44,921 nucleotides of DNA from PVC group bacterium (lineage in GTDB: Bacteria; Verrucomicrobiota; Kiritimatiellia; CAIKKV01; CAITUY01). Below the pieces are notes generated by a model. It worked only from the letters and a program-made list of their open reading frames with translations. It was not told the origin of the DNA and did not search any database. The first letter of the stretch is position 1, and each line of letters starts with the position of its first letter. The translations under genes and the position numbers were made by a program. The DNA lies in the NCBI GenBank assembly GCA_945890715.1, contig CAMDCX010000013.1, forward strand, positions 1 to 44,921. The letters run 5' to 3'. Positions 23,065-31,519 of this stretch are shown piece by piece.

Positions 23065-24726
23065 CTAATACTCGCGATTCTTAAGGCTTCGGATTCCCAG
23101 CCATAACGGAAGGGACACCATTAGGGCGGATAGCAGGATCACCCAAAGGCCGACGATGAGGTTGGCTTTGATGAAGAGGGAGTCCGCAAGGCCTTCCGAA
23201 ACCCGCCAATGCCAGATCAGGCCGAAGGGAAGAATCGACCCCAGCATCATGCCCAGGCTGAGCACGAGATTCAGGGTGCCGCCAAATCCGGAAATGATGG
23301 CGGCAGGGTTCGGTTGCTTGAGATCAATGAACAGAGCGCCAAGGCCCGTCGATAGCGCCGAGACCGAGAGGGAAATGGCCACGGCCAGTCCGATGGAGAT
23401 GAGGCTCAAGGCCGACCCCGCCTGAAGCATCCAGGTGGCCAAGCCCATCAGACCTGCACTGATGGTGACCATGGCGAGCGCGGCCAGGAAAAATTTGGTC
23501 AGAAGAATTCGCCGCATACCGGTGGGCGCCAGCCCCAGAATCCAGAAGCTGTGTCCTTCCAGGCTGAGCTGGGGGAAGACGAACCGGGCGGCGAGCGAGC
23601 AAATCACCGACGAGACACTGAAAATATTCAGGAATACGACCAGGTTCCGCCAGATCGGGGGCATCTCGTTGTAATGGAATGACCGGAAGCTGGAGAAGTA
23701 CAATCCCAGTAAGCCGAAAAAGATCAATGCTTGCGACCACTGGAGGGGATCGCGCAGGAATGACCGGATGTCTTTCATGATCATACCCCGGATGTCATGG
23801 GGAAGAAAGGCCAGTAGTCGATCCAGCCAGCCCAGCAGTTCATCCCTTCGTCGCCGGATTTTGGGCGAGCCGGTCACTTGCTGGTAGGCGGTATAAAATA
23901 TCCGCCGTCCGAATTCCTGAATCAGCAGGAACAGCAGGGCCGTATTGGTCACCAGAACCAGCCACAACATCCCACCTCGCAACCACTGCCCGTTCGTCAG
24001 AGCCATGATTCCTTCTGCCGTCCAATTATTCGGCATCAGGGGATGGGTGGCCAATTGCAGGCCCGGCAGGAACCGGTTGAGGATGAATGTGGCCTCCTCC
24101 TGTATGACCGGGCGGATCTGGAGGATGGCTCGGATGGCGAAGATTAGCAGGATGACGGCCGCCGCGCCCCAGACGAGACGACTCCGGGGAAACCACCGGA
24201 CGGCGGCGAGGCTGATGAGGCTACCGAGGGCGCCGCTCAAAAAGACGAACGGCAGGGAAAACACGACCGTCCAGAGGGCAAAGATAAGCCCCAGTTTTTC
24301 ATGCCAGGCATAGGCGGCTGTAAAGGGAATCATCAGGAAGAAAAACGCCCAGGAACTCAGCAGGGTAGACTCGATGAATTTGTAGGTAACAAAGGTTCGG
24401 GTGTCGAGGGGGGCGGTTAATAGAAAAAGGGTTTCGCGGGATCGAAAGAGGGTGGAGTAAGAGGTGATGATATTGGACATCACCAGCATGGCGCCCAATC
24501 CGAGAAAAAAGAGGGAAAAGAGGCGGCGGGTGATCATGAAGCCTCCACCGCCCAGGTTCGCGAGAAATTGAAAGCCGTTCAGGAACATCATAAAGAATCC
24601 ACCGACCATTCCCGCCGCGAAGAGAAGAATGAAGACGGTTTTGAAGATGGATTCCCGCTGGAGAATGCGCCGCAGATTGCAGAGCGTATTCCAGTTCTTG
24701 ATCCAGATGGCAGTAAGGGGGTGCAT
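23065..24726 (-). CDS. Putative ABC exporter membrane protein
   Basis: A 553-residue polytopic membrane protein with about 12 hydrophobic helices. It fits the large bacterial putative ABC-exporter permease type (YhaP/ABC_export-like): the N-terminal IWIKNWNTLCNLRRIL, the conserved SRETLFLLTAPLDTRTFVTYK, a cytoplasmic loop with DIRGMIMKDIRSFLRDPLQWSQ, and FPQLSLEGHSFWILGLAPTG in the second half. The substrate is unknown. ATG at 24726 is 18 bases after the ATPase gene. A diverged copy of its last 40 codons stands 1.16 kb downstream at the island end. Confidence 0.82.
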   Translation of the reverse strand: MHPLTAIWIKNWNTLCNLRRILQRESIFKTVFILLFAAGMVGGFFMMFLNGFQFLANLGGGGFMITRRLFSLFFLGLGAMLVMSNIITSYSTLFRSRETLFLLTAPLDTRTFVTYKFIESTLLSSWAFFFLMIPFTAAYAWHEKLGLIFALWTVVFSLPFVFLSGALGSLISLAAVRWFPRSRLVWGAAAVILLIFAIRAILQIRPVIQEEATFILNRFLPGLQLATHPLMPNNWTAEGIMALTNGQWLRGGMLWLVLVTNTALLFLLIQEFGRRIFYTAYQQVTGSPKIRRRRDELLGWLDRLLAFLPHDIRGMIMKDIRSFLRDPLQWSQALIFFGLLGLYFSSFRSFHYNEMPPIWRNLVVFLNIFSVSSVICSLAARFVFPQLSLEGHSFWILGLAPTGMRRILLTKFFLAALAMVTISAGLMGLATWMLQAGSALSLISIGLAVAISLSVSALSTGLGALFIDLKQPNPAAIISGFGGTLNLVLSLGMMLGSILPFGLIWHWRVSEGLADSLFIKANLIVGLWVILLSALMVSLPLWLGIRSLKNREY

Positions 24727-24744
24727 GGGGGGTGGGGTTCAGGC

Positions 24745-25515
24745 CTACTTCGCCAAGGCTTCGAAGGCCATAGGGGTTGAGGGGTTTAGCGGTTCGGGGG
24801 AGGCGGTTAGGTTGAGGAAGATGTCTTCAAGGGAGCCTTTGTCGCCGGATTGGGTGCGAAGATCCCCGAGTTTCCCGAGGGCGATGAGGCGGCCGTCTGA
24901 AATGATGCCAATCCGGTCGGCAATGTCCTCGGCCAGGGCGAGAATATGGGTGGTCAGCAGAATCGTCATGCCGTCGCGAACTTTTGCCCGGAGCAGGTTT
25001 TTGATCATGCGGATAGAGTGGGGGTCGAGCCCGATCAGGGGCTCGTCGATGAAGATGACCTTAGGGGTGTGGATGAAGGTGGCAATGTAGAGCAGGCGCT
25101 GTCTCATGCCGTGGGACAGTTCGCCAATCAGGGCATTACGTGCCTCCTGCAGTCCGAACTGTCTTAATGAAGACTCGATATGTCCAGACAGGTCGGGAGG
25201 GGCGACATTGTAAAGTCCGGCAACAAACTTGAGGAATTCGACCGGGGTCAGTTTCTCATAGAGGAAAGGCATATCCGGGATATACCCCATGATGCGCTTG
25301 GCTTCGACGGGTTGCTTCTGGACATCGAAGCCGCCGATGCGGATCGTTCCGCTGTCCGGACGCAGCAGACCGGTCATCATTTTGATGGTGGTTGTTTTTC
25401 CCGCGCCGTTCGGCCCGAGAAAACAGAATAATTCACCGGCCGGGATTTCAAGCGACAGGTCATTCACCGCCTGGACCGTGCCGAAACGCTTGTTGAGATG
25501 TTGGATTGAGATCAT
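24745..25515 (-). CDS. ABC transporter ATP-binding protein
   Basis: A 256-residue ATPase with Walker A GPNGAGKTTTIKMM, signature LSHGMRQRL (a common LSxGMxQR variant), Walker B KVIFIDEPLIGLDP and the switch His in LLTTHIL. It is the DrrA/CcmA/NatA type used with ABC-2 style exporters and will energise the permease encoded next. Its ATGA start overlaps the upstream envelope-protein gene. Confidence 0.92.
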   Translation of the reverse strand: MISIQHLNKRFGTVQAVNDLSLEIPAGELFCFLGPNGAGKTTTIKMMTGLLRPDSGTIRIGGFDVQKQPVEAKRIMGYIPDMPFLYEKLTPVEFLKFVAGLYNVAPPDLSGHIESSLRQFGLQEARNALIGELSHGMRQRLLYIATFIHTPKVIFIDEPLIGLDPHSIRMIKNLLRAKVRDGMTILLTTHILALAEDIADRIGIISDGRLIALGKLGDLRTQSGDKGSLEDIFLNLTASPEPLNPSTPMAFEALAK

Positions 25516-26312
25516 GGACTCTCCACTTTAGACAGGGCTTCCTTTGCCGTGCAACTTTCCATCGCCAGACCGAACGGGGCTTGCTGCCGGATCATCGTCC
25601 CCTCGGCATCCATCCAGAAGAGGGTCTCCATGCTGTCCAGTTTGGCCGTCATGACGATGGTCTCATTCGTGCGATTACGTAGAATCAGGGTTTCGCGGCG
25701 CAGGGCCCGCACGGTCATATCCTGAGCCGCGAGGGTGAGGGGGTTAAAGATCCGTATCGTGATCTGCTTGCCGGGGGAGAGGGCTTTGAGAGACATTTCG
25801 GTCAGGGGAGAATAGATCACGGCGTCATCGGGGATGATAATCGTCATGTGCTGAAGGGAGCTTGCGCTTTTAATGTCGACATCAAAGGTGTTGCCTTGAA
25901 GGCGCTTGCCGTCCACGGTGATCGTATAGCCTGCGGAAGAGAGCGAGAAGTGGAGCCGTTGCAAGTTGTACTGGGCATCCACGGTGGCCTCCGAAGTGAC
26001 CGAAATCCGGTGGCGAGTGCCCATGAAGGTGAGGGAGAGCAGGGTTCGGTTTTTCAGGCGGTATTGGCAACTGGCGTTTTTTTCGTCCACATCCACCGAG
26101 GTATGCGTGTAACCGATGGGTTGGTTCTGGTGGGTAATGATCATCCATCGATCCATGACCATCATGCCGCGATCGAGGACAGTCCGGTACCCGGGGGACG
26201 TGTGATTCCAGAGTCCCGGATAGACCTCGCTCAAAATCAGCCAACTCATGGCACCAAGCCAGAGCAGAATGACGGCACCTGTGGCAATCAGGCGTTTTGA
26301 GGGGGATTTCAT
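25512..26312 (-). CDS. Membrane-anchored periplasmic protein of the ABC exporter operon
   Basis: A 266-residue protein with one N-terminal membrane helix (about 8-27, LIATGAVILLWLGAMSWLIL) and a large, beta-rich exported part. QPIGYTHTSVDVDE (about 64-77) and NLQRLHFSLSSAG, TITVDGKRLQGN resemble the periplasmic domain that often precedes a transglutaminase-like domain in PVC genomes, but no Cys-His-Asp triad follows. I do not recognise a named family. It lies between the HAD phosphatase and the ATPase with ATGA overlaps on both sides, so it is probably an accessory part of the exporter. Confidence 0.62.
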   Translation of the reverse strand: MKSPSKRLIATGAVILLWLGAMSWLILSEVYPGLWNHTSPGYRTVLDRGMMVMDRWMIITHQNQPIGYTHTSVDVDEKNASCQYRLKNRTLLSLTFMGTRHRISVTSEATVDAQYNLQRLHFSLSSAGYTITVDGKRLQGNTFDVDIKSASSLQHMTIIIPDDAVIYSPLTEMSLKALSPGKQITIRIFNPLTLAAQDMTVRALRRETLILRNRTNETIVMTAKLDSMETLFWMDAEGTMIRQQAPFGLAMESCTAKEALSKVESP

Positions 26313-26959
26313 GGGTGTGTGAGAATAAACTGCAGGACGCCGTCAAGGGTGGTGGCTATCGGGCCGTGAAGGGTGGCCAGTTTTGCCTCCGACTGATGTC
26401 CACCGGTCATCAGAAGGCAGGGGATTCCCATGGCTTGGGCAACCTCATAATCATGGGTGGTATCCCCCACCATCAGTGTGTTCTCCCGGGGAAGCCCGGT
26501 TTTTTTCAGGAGGGAATGACCCAGATCCACTTTTGAGGCGGCATAAAGATCGTCCAATCCGTAAATATGCTCGAAGTAGTGGATGATGCCCCGTTCCTTC
26601 ATCATGCGTTTCAGGAGGCCTTGTTCACAGGCGGAAAGAATGGAAACGCCGATATCGTTGGCTTGCAGACGGTCTAACGCGGCTTTGGCACCCTGGCGTA
26701 AGGGCGCTGCAAGTGAGGTTGTGGCATAGGCCGCATGATATTCGACGGCCACGTCGTTCCAGTTGTCCCGGGAAAAATCGAAACCGAGTTTGAGGTAATA
26801 GTTCCGGACGGGAAAATCAAAGACATCCAGGTATTGCTGAACCGTTACCCTCGGTAAGTGGCGGCGGGTGAGAAGGATGTTGATGGCGTCAACGCAGGCC
26901 TGAAGGTCGTCCAATAGCGTTCCGTTCCAGTCCCAGATGATGTGGTTGTAAGTCGCCAT
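26309..26959 (-). CDS. HAD-superfamily phosphatase (Gph-like)
   Basis: A 216-residue HAD hydrolase. The start MATYNHIIWDW (26959) is chosen; the longer frame begins with TTG and adds nothing conserved. Motif I is DWNGTLLDD with the Asp nucleophile and general acid region (Trp at the position before Asn-Gly-Thr is common in this subgroup), motif II is SILSACEQG, motif III is the Lys in AASKVDLG and motif IV is MVGDTTHDYEVA. It resembles phosphoglycolate phosphatases; the substrate is not certain. It heads the minus-strand exporter operon and is divergent from the Tad operon; the short 67-base gap must hold both promoters. Confidence 0.88.
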   Translation of the reverse strand: MATYNHIIWDWNGTLLDDLQACVDAINILLTRRHLPRVTVQQYLDVFDFPVRNYYLKLGFDFSRDNWNDVAVEYHAAYATTSLAAPLRQGAKAALDRLQANDIGVSILSACEQGLLKRMMKERGIIHYFEHIYGLDDLYAASKVDLGHSLLKKTGLPRENTLMVGDTTHDYEVAQAMGIPCLLMTGGHQSEAKLATLHGPIATTLDGVLQFILTHP

Positions 26960-27026
26960 GGCTGACGAAAGAATGCTCAAACTGAACGACTTGCGCGAGA
27001 GATTTTTGCGATTTGCTTAAAATAAA

Positions 27027-27269
27027 TTGAAGCGTATAGTCGTTTTGTTATTGGACATCATGATTATTGGAACACAATCAAAATGCGGGCAGGCCCTTCG
27101 ACGCCGCCCCTTCGGCGTTGCTCAGGACAGGTCAGGGCAGGCCATGGTTGAATTCGTGGTGGTGGCGGGGATTTTGCTGGCGACGGTGGCGATTATGACT
27201 ATTTTTCTGAATACGTTTCAGAGCTATGGGACACGGGTGTTGAATCTGGTCGGGTCGGAATATCCATAA
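27027..27269 (+). CDS. Type IVb prepilin-like small protein with in-frame insertion
   Basis: An 80-residue protein. SGQAMVEFVVVAGILLATVA (from residue about 36) is the type IVb prepilin pattern: a Gly before the cleavage site, Glu at +5 and a hydrophobic helix. The start is TTG at 27027 without a good ribosome site. The leader is unusually long because 48 bases (flanked by GGGCAGGCC at 27087 and 27135) are inserted; without them CGQAMVEF would join directly. It is first in the Tad operon and is probably a minor pilin or TadE-like pseudopilin. Confidence 0.7.
   Translation: MKRIVVLLLDIMIIGTQSKCGQALRRRPFGVAQDRSGQAMVEFVVVAGILLATVAIMTIFLNTFQSYGTRVLNLVGSEYP
27087..27143 (+). repeat. 48-bp in-frame palindromic insertion in prepilin gene
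   Basis: GGGCAGGCC occurs at 27087-27095 and again at 27135-27143. Between them lies CCTTCGACGCC, a GC hairpin and GCTCAGGACAGG, the core of a dispersed palindromic repeat family often translated as RPFGVAQDR. It adds 16 residues (LRRRPFGVAQDRSGQA) without breaking the frame. Confidence 0.75.
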
Positions 27270-27279
27270 GGAGGCGAAT

Positions 27280-27492
27280 ATGAAGCAGAATCGGAAGAGC
27301 GGACAGGGAATGGTTGAGTACATTATTATCGTGGCGGTGATTGCTCTGGCGGCCATCGCGATCTTCGGCGTGTTCGGCGACACGATCCGAGCCAAGATGG
27401 CGGGCGGTGTGAAGCAGTTGGATAGTGACAGTAGTGCTGCGGATGCCGCCGTGTCGACCAAGTCCGAGGCCTTTTTGAAAGATTTGAAGTAA
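27280..27492 (+). CDS. flp: Flp-type major pilin
   Basis: A 70-residue type IVb pilin. KSGQGMVEYIIIVAVIALAAIAIFGVFGDTI in outline gives the cleavage site after the Gly, Glu at +5, Tyr at +6 as in Flp pilins, and one hydrophobic helix; the mature subunit would have about 61 residues. The small size and the Ser/Asp/Ala-rich tail fit the Flp filament subunit. AAGGAGG lies ahead of the ATG, the strongest ribosome site of the pilin genes, as expected for the major subunit. The prepilin peptidase that would process it is not encoded in this operon. Confidence 0.86.
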   Translation: MKQNRKSGQGMVEYIIIVAVIALAAIAIFGVFGDTIRAKMAGGVKQLDSDSSAADAAVSTKSEAFLKDLK

Positions 27493-27516
27493 GCCATTCG
27501 CTTTACATGGCAAGCC

Positions 27517-28071
27517 TTGAACCGTAATCAATCAATTTCCGGATCCCGTTCCGGGCAGGGATTAATTGAATCCTGTATTGTGGTCGCCTTGGTTTGCCTG
27601 ATTTTTTTTAGTGTTTTCCAGCTTTCGCAACTATTTGCCGCTCAGGAAGTTCTGGACTATGCCGCCGGGCGGGGTGCGCGTGCCCGGACGGTGGGATTCA
27701 ATCATTTCATGGTTGAAAAAACCATTCGGGTCGGGGCCATACCCAATGCCGGCCGACTCGTCAATCCCGTTCATTCCGGTGGGCCTTCCGGCCAGCATGC
27801 GATTGAGTCGGCGCGAATTCCGCTTTATCTCGGGGGTGAGAACGAAGGCCGGTTAAGGGCGATTCTGGATTATGATGCCTGGGAGACGATCATTTTTGGA
27901 GCCTCTTCCTCACTGGGTGACGGAACGTTGCGACAGAGCATTGAACAGAAAGTCTCTCTTACGAATAATCCCTTTCATCGCGCCTTTTATGATTCTGATT
28001 CCATTACGCTGAACGGGGAATGTACTCTGGACGAGCATTACACTCTTTATCTGGATGAGGCGGGATGGTGA
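27517..28071 (+). CDS. TadE-like pseudopilin
   Basis: A 184-residue protein with N-terminal SGQGLIESCIVVALVCLIFF, a type IVb prepilin leader with Glu at +5 followed by a hydrophobic helix; TadE proteins have this form. The rest is an exported domain with no cysteine pair and no recognised family. The probable start is TTG at 27517 since upstream ATGs are out of frame. Its last seven bases overlap the next gene. A minor pilin or pseudopilin role in the Tad machine is inferred from leader and context. Confidence 0.72.
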   Translation: MNRNQSISGSRSGQGLIESCIVVALVCLIFFSVFQLSQLFAAQEVLDYAAGRGARARTVGFNHFMVEKTIRVGAIPNAGRLVNPVHSGGPSGQHAIESARIPLYLGGENEGRLRAILDYDAWETIIFGASSSLGDGTLRQSIEQKVSLTNNPFHRAFYDSDSITLNGECTLDEHYTLYLDEAGW

Positions 28072-29462
28072 ACCGGATGTCAAATCGTTCAGGGCAGGCC
28101 CTGATTTTTATCATCATGATTCTGGTGATCCTGGCGTTTGTGGCGCTGTGGAATTTTGATCTTCATAAAATCATCTATGTCAAATCGTTGAGTCAGAATG
28201 CGGGTGATTCGGCTGCACTGGCGGGGGCGCGATGGCAGGCGACTTCACTGAATCTCATAGGCGATCTGAATGTGATGCAGGCGGTGGCGTTGACCCGGGG
28301 TGACACCAATGAGGCGGCGGCCATCAGTGAATTGCAGGCCCGGTTGTGTTATGTCGGCCCCATGATCGGCCTCGAGGCCGCCCAGCAGGCTGGAAAGAAT
28401 AATGGGCTTTTCAACAATGACCGGTTTACCGCCCGTCTGATGAAGCATGCCGATACGGTGCTAACGGATTACAGGGCGACGGGACCCGATGGGCGAATGT
28501 TGTTCCAGGAGCCCTTCCCGGGGTGCTGGAACGAGTATGCCCAAATGATTCAGGCGGTTGCCGCGAACGGGGTGGCGGTGGGGCCAGACAATGCCCGGTA
28601 CTATTCCGATTATTCCGGAGGAAGTTTGCTGCTGATTCCTGATTTCTATGACGCCGTGGCAGGAACCGATTGGTGTTGGTTCTACCACCATGCCTATGAT
28701 TTTCTAAAAACATACATCGATTACCAGTCCTGGCCGCCCCTGCCCGAAATCATTCCGACGCCGGAGCCCTTGAATTGCGAGTATTTCGGACTTGGTCTCA
28801 GGCGGCTGGATCTGATTGGGGATGCCCGCGCCCTTCCGGCGATGGACTCTGTGAGAGTGGAGCGCGGCCTTTCACCGGATCCCCTCAGTCCCTCCCTGGG
28901 CTCCATGATGTCAGCCTGGTATTGTTATGATGAGTCGATCTGGGGCCCCTGGGTTTCAATATCACCGGATGGCGAAAATAATTTCCCCGCCACGGGGCCG
29001 GTTAAATCCTGGTATGACTACGCCGGAGGCGATGCCGTTACCCGGGTTATGGCCACATCGCCCCGTCTGTCTCCCGGGGCGGGAACCAGCAAGATTACCT
29101 GGACTGCAGCCGCCAAACCGTTTGGCTATCTGGAGGGTGGGGGCAAGCAGATTAAACCCAACGAATATGGGTTGGTTCTTCCGGCGTTCCGGGAAGTCAG
29201 GCTTATTCCCACGGATGCCTCCTCGGCCCCTGCGGGCGGCTCGTTCAATTTGGATTGGCGGGATCATATTGAGGGACATCTGGATGATTATCTGGCCACG
29301 GGAACGACCGTTGCGGGGTGTTATTATTGTATGGCGCTACTGGTTTGGGGAAACCCGGTCTTCCGGCAGACGGGCATTGACTGGCTTGAGGACAACAAGG
29401 GGTCCTGTCAGACCTACGGTGGCCCGGGGCGGCATGGTGGCGGATCGCGGCGGGGGCATTGA
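28065..29462 (+). CDS. TadG-like pilus protein
   Basis: A 465-residue protein. RSGQALIFIIMILVILAFVAL near the start is a Tad-type leader helix, but position +5 is Phe, not Glu, so it may be uncleaved, as in TadG-like proteins (PF13400). QNAGDSAALAGARWQATSLN after the helix is the typical D-S-A-A-L-A-G-A run of TadG N-domains. The large exported part contains several Cys and is rich in Trp and Tyr; no von Willebrand domain is clear. The start ATG overlaps the preceding gene. Function: probably a minor or structural pseudopilin. Confidence 0.75.
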   Translation: MVNRMSNRSGQALIFIIMILVILAFVALWNFDLHKIIYVKSLSQNAGDSAALAGARWQATSLNLIGDLNVMQAVALTRGDTNEAAAISELQARLCYVGPMIGLEAAQQAGKNNGLFNNDRFTARLMKHADTVLTDYRATGPDGRMLFQEPFPGCWNEYAQMIQAVAANGVAVGPDNARYYSDYSGGSLLLIPDFYDAVAGTDWCWFYHHAYDFLKTYIDYQSWPPLPEIIPTPEPLNCEYFGLGLRRLDLIGDARALPAMDSVRVERGLSPDPLSPSLGSMMSAWYCYDESIWGPWVSISPDGENNFPATGPVKSWYDYAGGDAVTRVMATSPRLSPGAGTSKITWTAAAKPFGYLEGGGKQIKPNEYGLVLPAFREVRLIPTDASSAPAGGSFNLDWRDHIEGHLDDYLATGTTVAGCYYCMALLVWGNPVFRQTGIDWLEDNKGSCQTYGGPGRHGGGSRRGH

Positions 29463-29482
29463 AGAGTGAGATGTAAAGAGTG

Positions 29483-30007
29483 ATGAAGACCGACGACATA
29501 AATTGGGGTGAGCGCTCAGGGCAGGCCATGGTGGAATTTGTGGTGGCACTGGTGTGCATTTTGGTGCTGGTGGCGGGAATCATCCAGATTGCCGTGCTCG
29601 GGTTTAAGCAGTCCAGGCTTATGAGCGAAGCGAGACGGGAGGCGGGGCAAAAGGCGATGCTTGAGGCCTCCTCCTTTGCAGGGCCCCAGTTCATTTCCGC
29701 CTGTACCGTTGGGTCTGATGAAATCGCCTATTCTCTCGATGATGGGAAGACTGACGGGGATGTGTCGGAGCTGACGGTCGGGGTGGCCAGCCACGCGAAG
29801 CCGGAGGCCCTGAATGACCTTTGTCCGGATAATCCCATCTCGACGGTGGCTGGAAGCGCCTTTCCTCATTTCTCCTTTGGCCTTGTGGAAAGCGAAAAGA
29901 CTGAACGTGTGGATCTCATTCCCATCATCCGGGAACTGGTTTACGGGAAGGATTCGGTTGAGCTGAAGGGAACGGTCTGGATGACCTGGACAAAGGGGCT
30001 GTATTGA
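29483..30007 (+). CDS. TadE-like pseudopilin
   Basis: A 174-residue protein with RSGQAMVEFVVALVCILVLV, again a Gly-QAMVE prepilin leader (Glu at +5) and a membrane helix, followed by AVLGFKQSRLMSEARREAGQ, a segment commonly following TadE helices. The leader is nearly identical to that of the first prepilin-like protein in the operon. The rest is an exported domain of unknown fold. GTG at 29480 directly before the ATG is an alternative start. Confidence 0.78.
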   Translation: MKTDDINWGERSGQAMVEFVVALVCILVLVAGIIQIAVLGFKQSRLMSEARREAGQKAMLEASSFAGPQFISACTVGSDEIAYSLDDGKTDGDVSELTVGVASHAKPEALNDLCPDNPISTVAGSAFPHFSFGLVESEKTERVDLIPIIRELVYGKDSVELKGTVWMTWTKGLY

Positions 30008-30681
30008 TGAGGAGTCTTGCACGATCACTTCAAATCGGGATTCCCGCACTACTCGCGGGTCTGTCCGCCTTTCTGGTGCAGGCGGCAGTCTTTCAAACGG
30101 GCGGGAAAACGGGCGGCGATCTCCTGAATCCAGACTCCTATGGGCGTTGCTTTTACCGGGCGGCGATGCAGATCAATGGCGGCCGGGCCGAGGTGAGCGT
30201 GATCGCCTGCGAGGGGGGCGTGGATTCCCTTCGCGCCGCGTTCAGAGTTGAACAGGCGACCGGGGAGGGACGAACCCTGTGCAAGGTCATTTTGAAACCT
30301 TCCCCCGACGCCCCTCCGCTGATGGTCGCCGTGGCGCAATCGGTCAGCGAGGCGAAAGCCTCCCGATCTGCTGAAGGGCGCCATCGAATTGATGACATTC
30401 CCATTCCCTCCGGGGCACGGGTGTTGAGTTTTCAGAGAAATGAAGAGTCCCGAACCTCCCTGGAACGATTGGCTGTCAGGATGCCTGCGGACGGGTTACG
30501 CGGGTATTTTGATGCCATTCTGGCTCGAAATGGCTGGTCGCGGCTGTTTCCCGAATCGCGGGAAAGCGGACTCATGGTTTTCGTGAAGGGGGCGACAGTG
30601 TGTTGCGTCGGAGTCGGCGCCGCAGATTCATATGGAGAAAGCCGCGTCACCCTGCTACATAAGCAGGGTTCCGTGAAGTAA
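30007..30681 (+). CDS. Exported protein of the Tad operon, unknown
   Basis: A 224-residue protein. Residues about 8-26 (SLQIGIPALLAGLSAFLVQA) form a signal peptide or anchor. The C-terminal part holds ARMPADGLRGYFDAILARNGWSRL-like sequence, resembling the short domain often found in Tad or secretion operons where a helix and strand pair is used for protein contact. I do not recognise a named family. The ATG overlaps the preceding stop, and cpaB follows after 19 bases, so it is clearly part of the pilus operon. Confidence 0.62.
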   Translation: MRSLARSLQIGIPALLAGLSAFLVQAAVFQTGGKTGGDLLNPDSYGRCFYRAAMQINGGRAEVSVIACEGGVDSLRAAFRVEQATGEGRTLCKVILKPSPDAPPLMVAVAQSVSEAKASRSAEGRHRIDDIPIPSGARVLSFQRNEESRTSLERLAVRMPADGLRGYFDAILARNGWSRLFPESRESGLMVFVKGATVCCVGVGAADSYGESRVTLLHKQGSVK

Positions 30682-30700
30682 GCGACAGGAGTGTGTAGTC

Positions 30701-31519
30701 ATGAAACAACGCATGGTGTTGATCCTATCGGTGGTGATCGGTTTATTGGCGTTCTGGATGACGCGGAGTTATTTCCAGGCGCGACTGGCGGAAATTGACC
30801 GGGAACGGGAACGGCTGTTTTCCAGCGAGAAACGCGTGGATGTCCTGGCGGCCAAGCGGGATCTGCCCGCCGGCACCGTGCTGATCAAGAAGGATCTCGC
30901 CGCCAAAAGCATTCCCGGCCGTGATGTCAGCAAAAACACCATTACGGTTGAGGATGCTGAGCGGATCTTCAATAAGAAGCTCAAGTACAGCCTGGATGCC
31001 GAAGAAACCCTCATGTGGTCGTATGTGGATGTGCCCTTCCGACCCGGTTCCGGCCTGGCGCCCGTGATTCCCCAGGGAATGCGCGCCATATCGCTGGCCA
31101 TCAGCGGTGCGGCCGGAGTCAGCGGACTGCTTCAGCCCAATGACCGTGTGGATGTGCTGGGCTCTTTCACCTTTCCCTCCCGCAAGGATCCTGAAAAAAC
31201 GGAGTGGGTGACGTTGACCATGTTGCAGGATGTTACCATCCTGGCCACCGGCCAGACGCTGGGCCGGACCGATGCGGGAGACCGGGGTCGTGCAAATACC
31301 GGGTACAATACGGTGACTGTTGCGGTGACGCCCCGTGAGGCGGAGTTGCTGGTGTTCGTGGAGAATATGAGAGGGCATCTGACCTTGTCGCTCCGGAATC
31401 CGGAAGATATCAGTTATGAGAAGAATCTCCCCGAAGTGAACTTTGACCGGGTGGAAACTGAATTGCCGGCATTGAACACTTACCGTCAGCAGATCATCCG
31501 GAACAAGAGCGGTCGATAA
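30701..31519 (+). CDS. cpaB: Flp pilus assembly protein CpaB/RcpC
   Basis: A 272-residue inner-membrane-anchored periplasmic protein. A membrane helix covers about 5-22. The SAF domain is at about 47-115 (VDVLAAKRDLPAGTVLIKKDL) and the RcpC domain follows (GMRAISLAISGAAGVSGLLQPNDRVDVL in outline, then VTVAVTPREAELLVFVENMRGHLTLSLRNP). CpaB normally works with the outer-membrane secretin, which is not encoded here. AGGAG lies ahead of the ATG. It overlaps the ATPase gene by one base. Confidence 0.93.
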   Translation: MKQRMVLILSVVIGLLAFWMTRSYFQARLAEIDRERERLFSSEKRVDVLAAKRDLPAGTVLIKKDLAAKSIPGRDVSKNTITVEDAERIFNKKLKYSLDAEETLMWSYVDVPFRPGSGLAPVIPQGMRAISLAISGAAGVSGLLQPNDRVDVLGSFTFPSRKDPEKTEWVTLTMLQDVTILATGQTLGRTDAGDRGRANTGYNTVTVAVTPREAELLVFVENMRGHLTLSLRNPEDISYEKNLPEVNFDRVETELPALNTYRQQIIRNKSGR

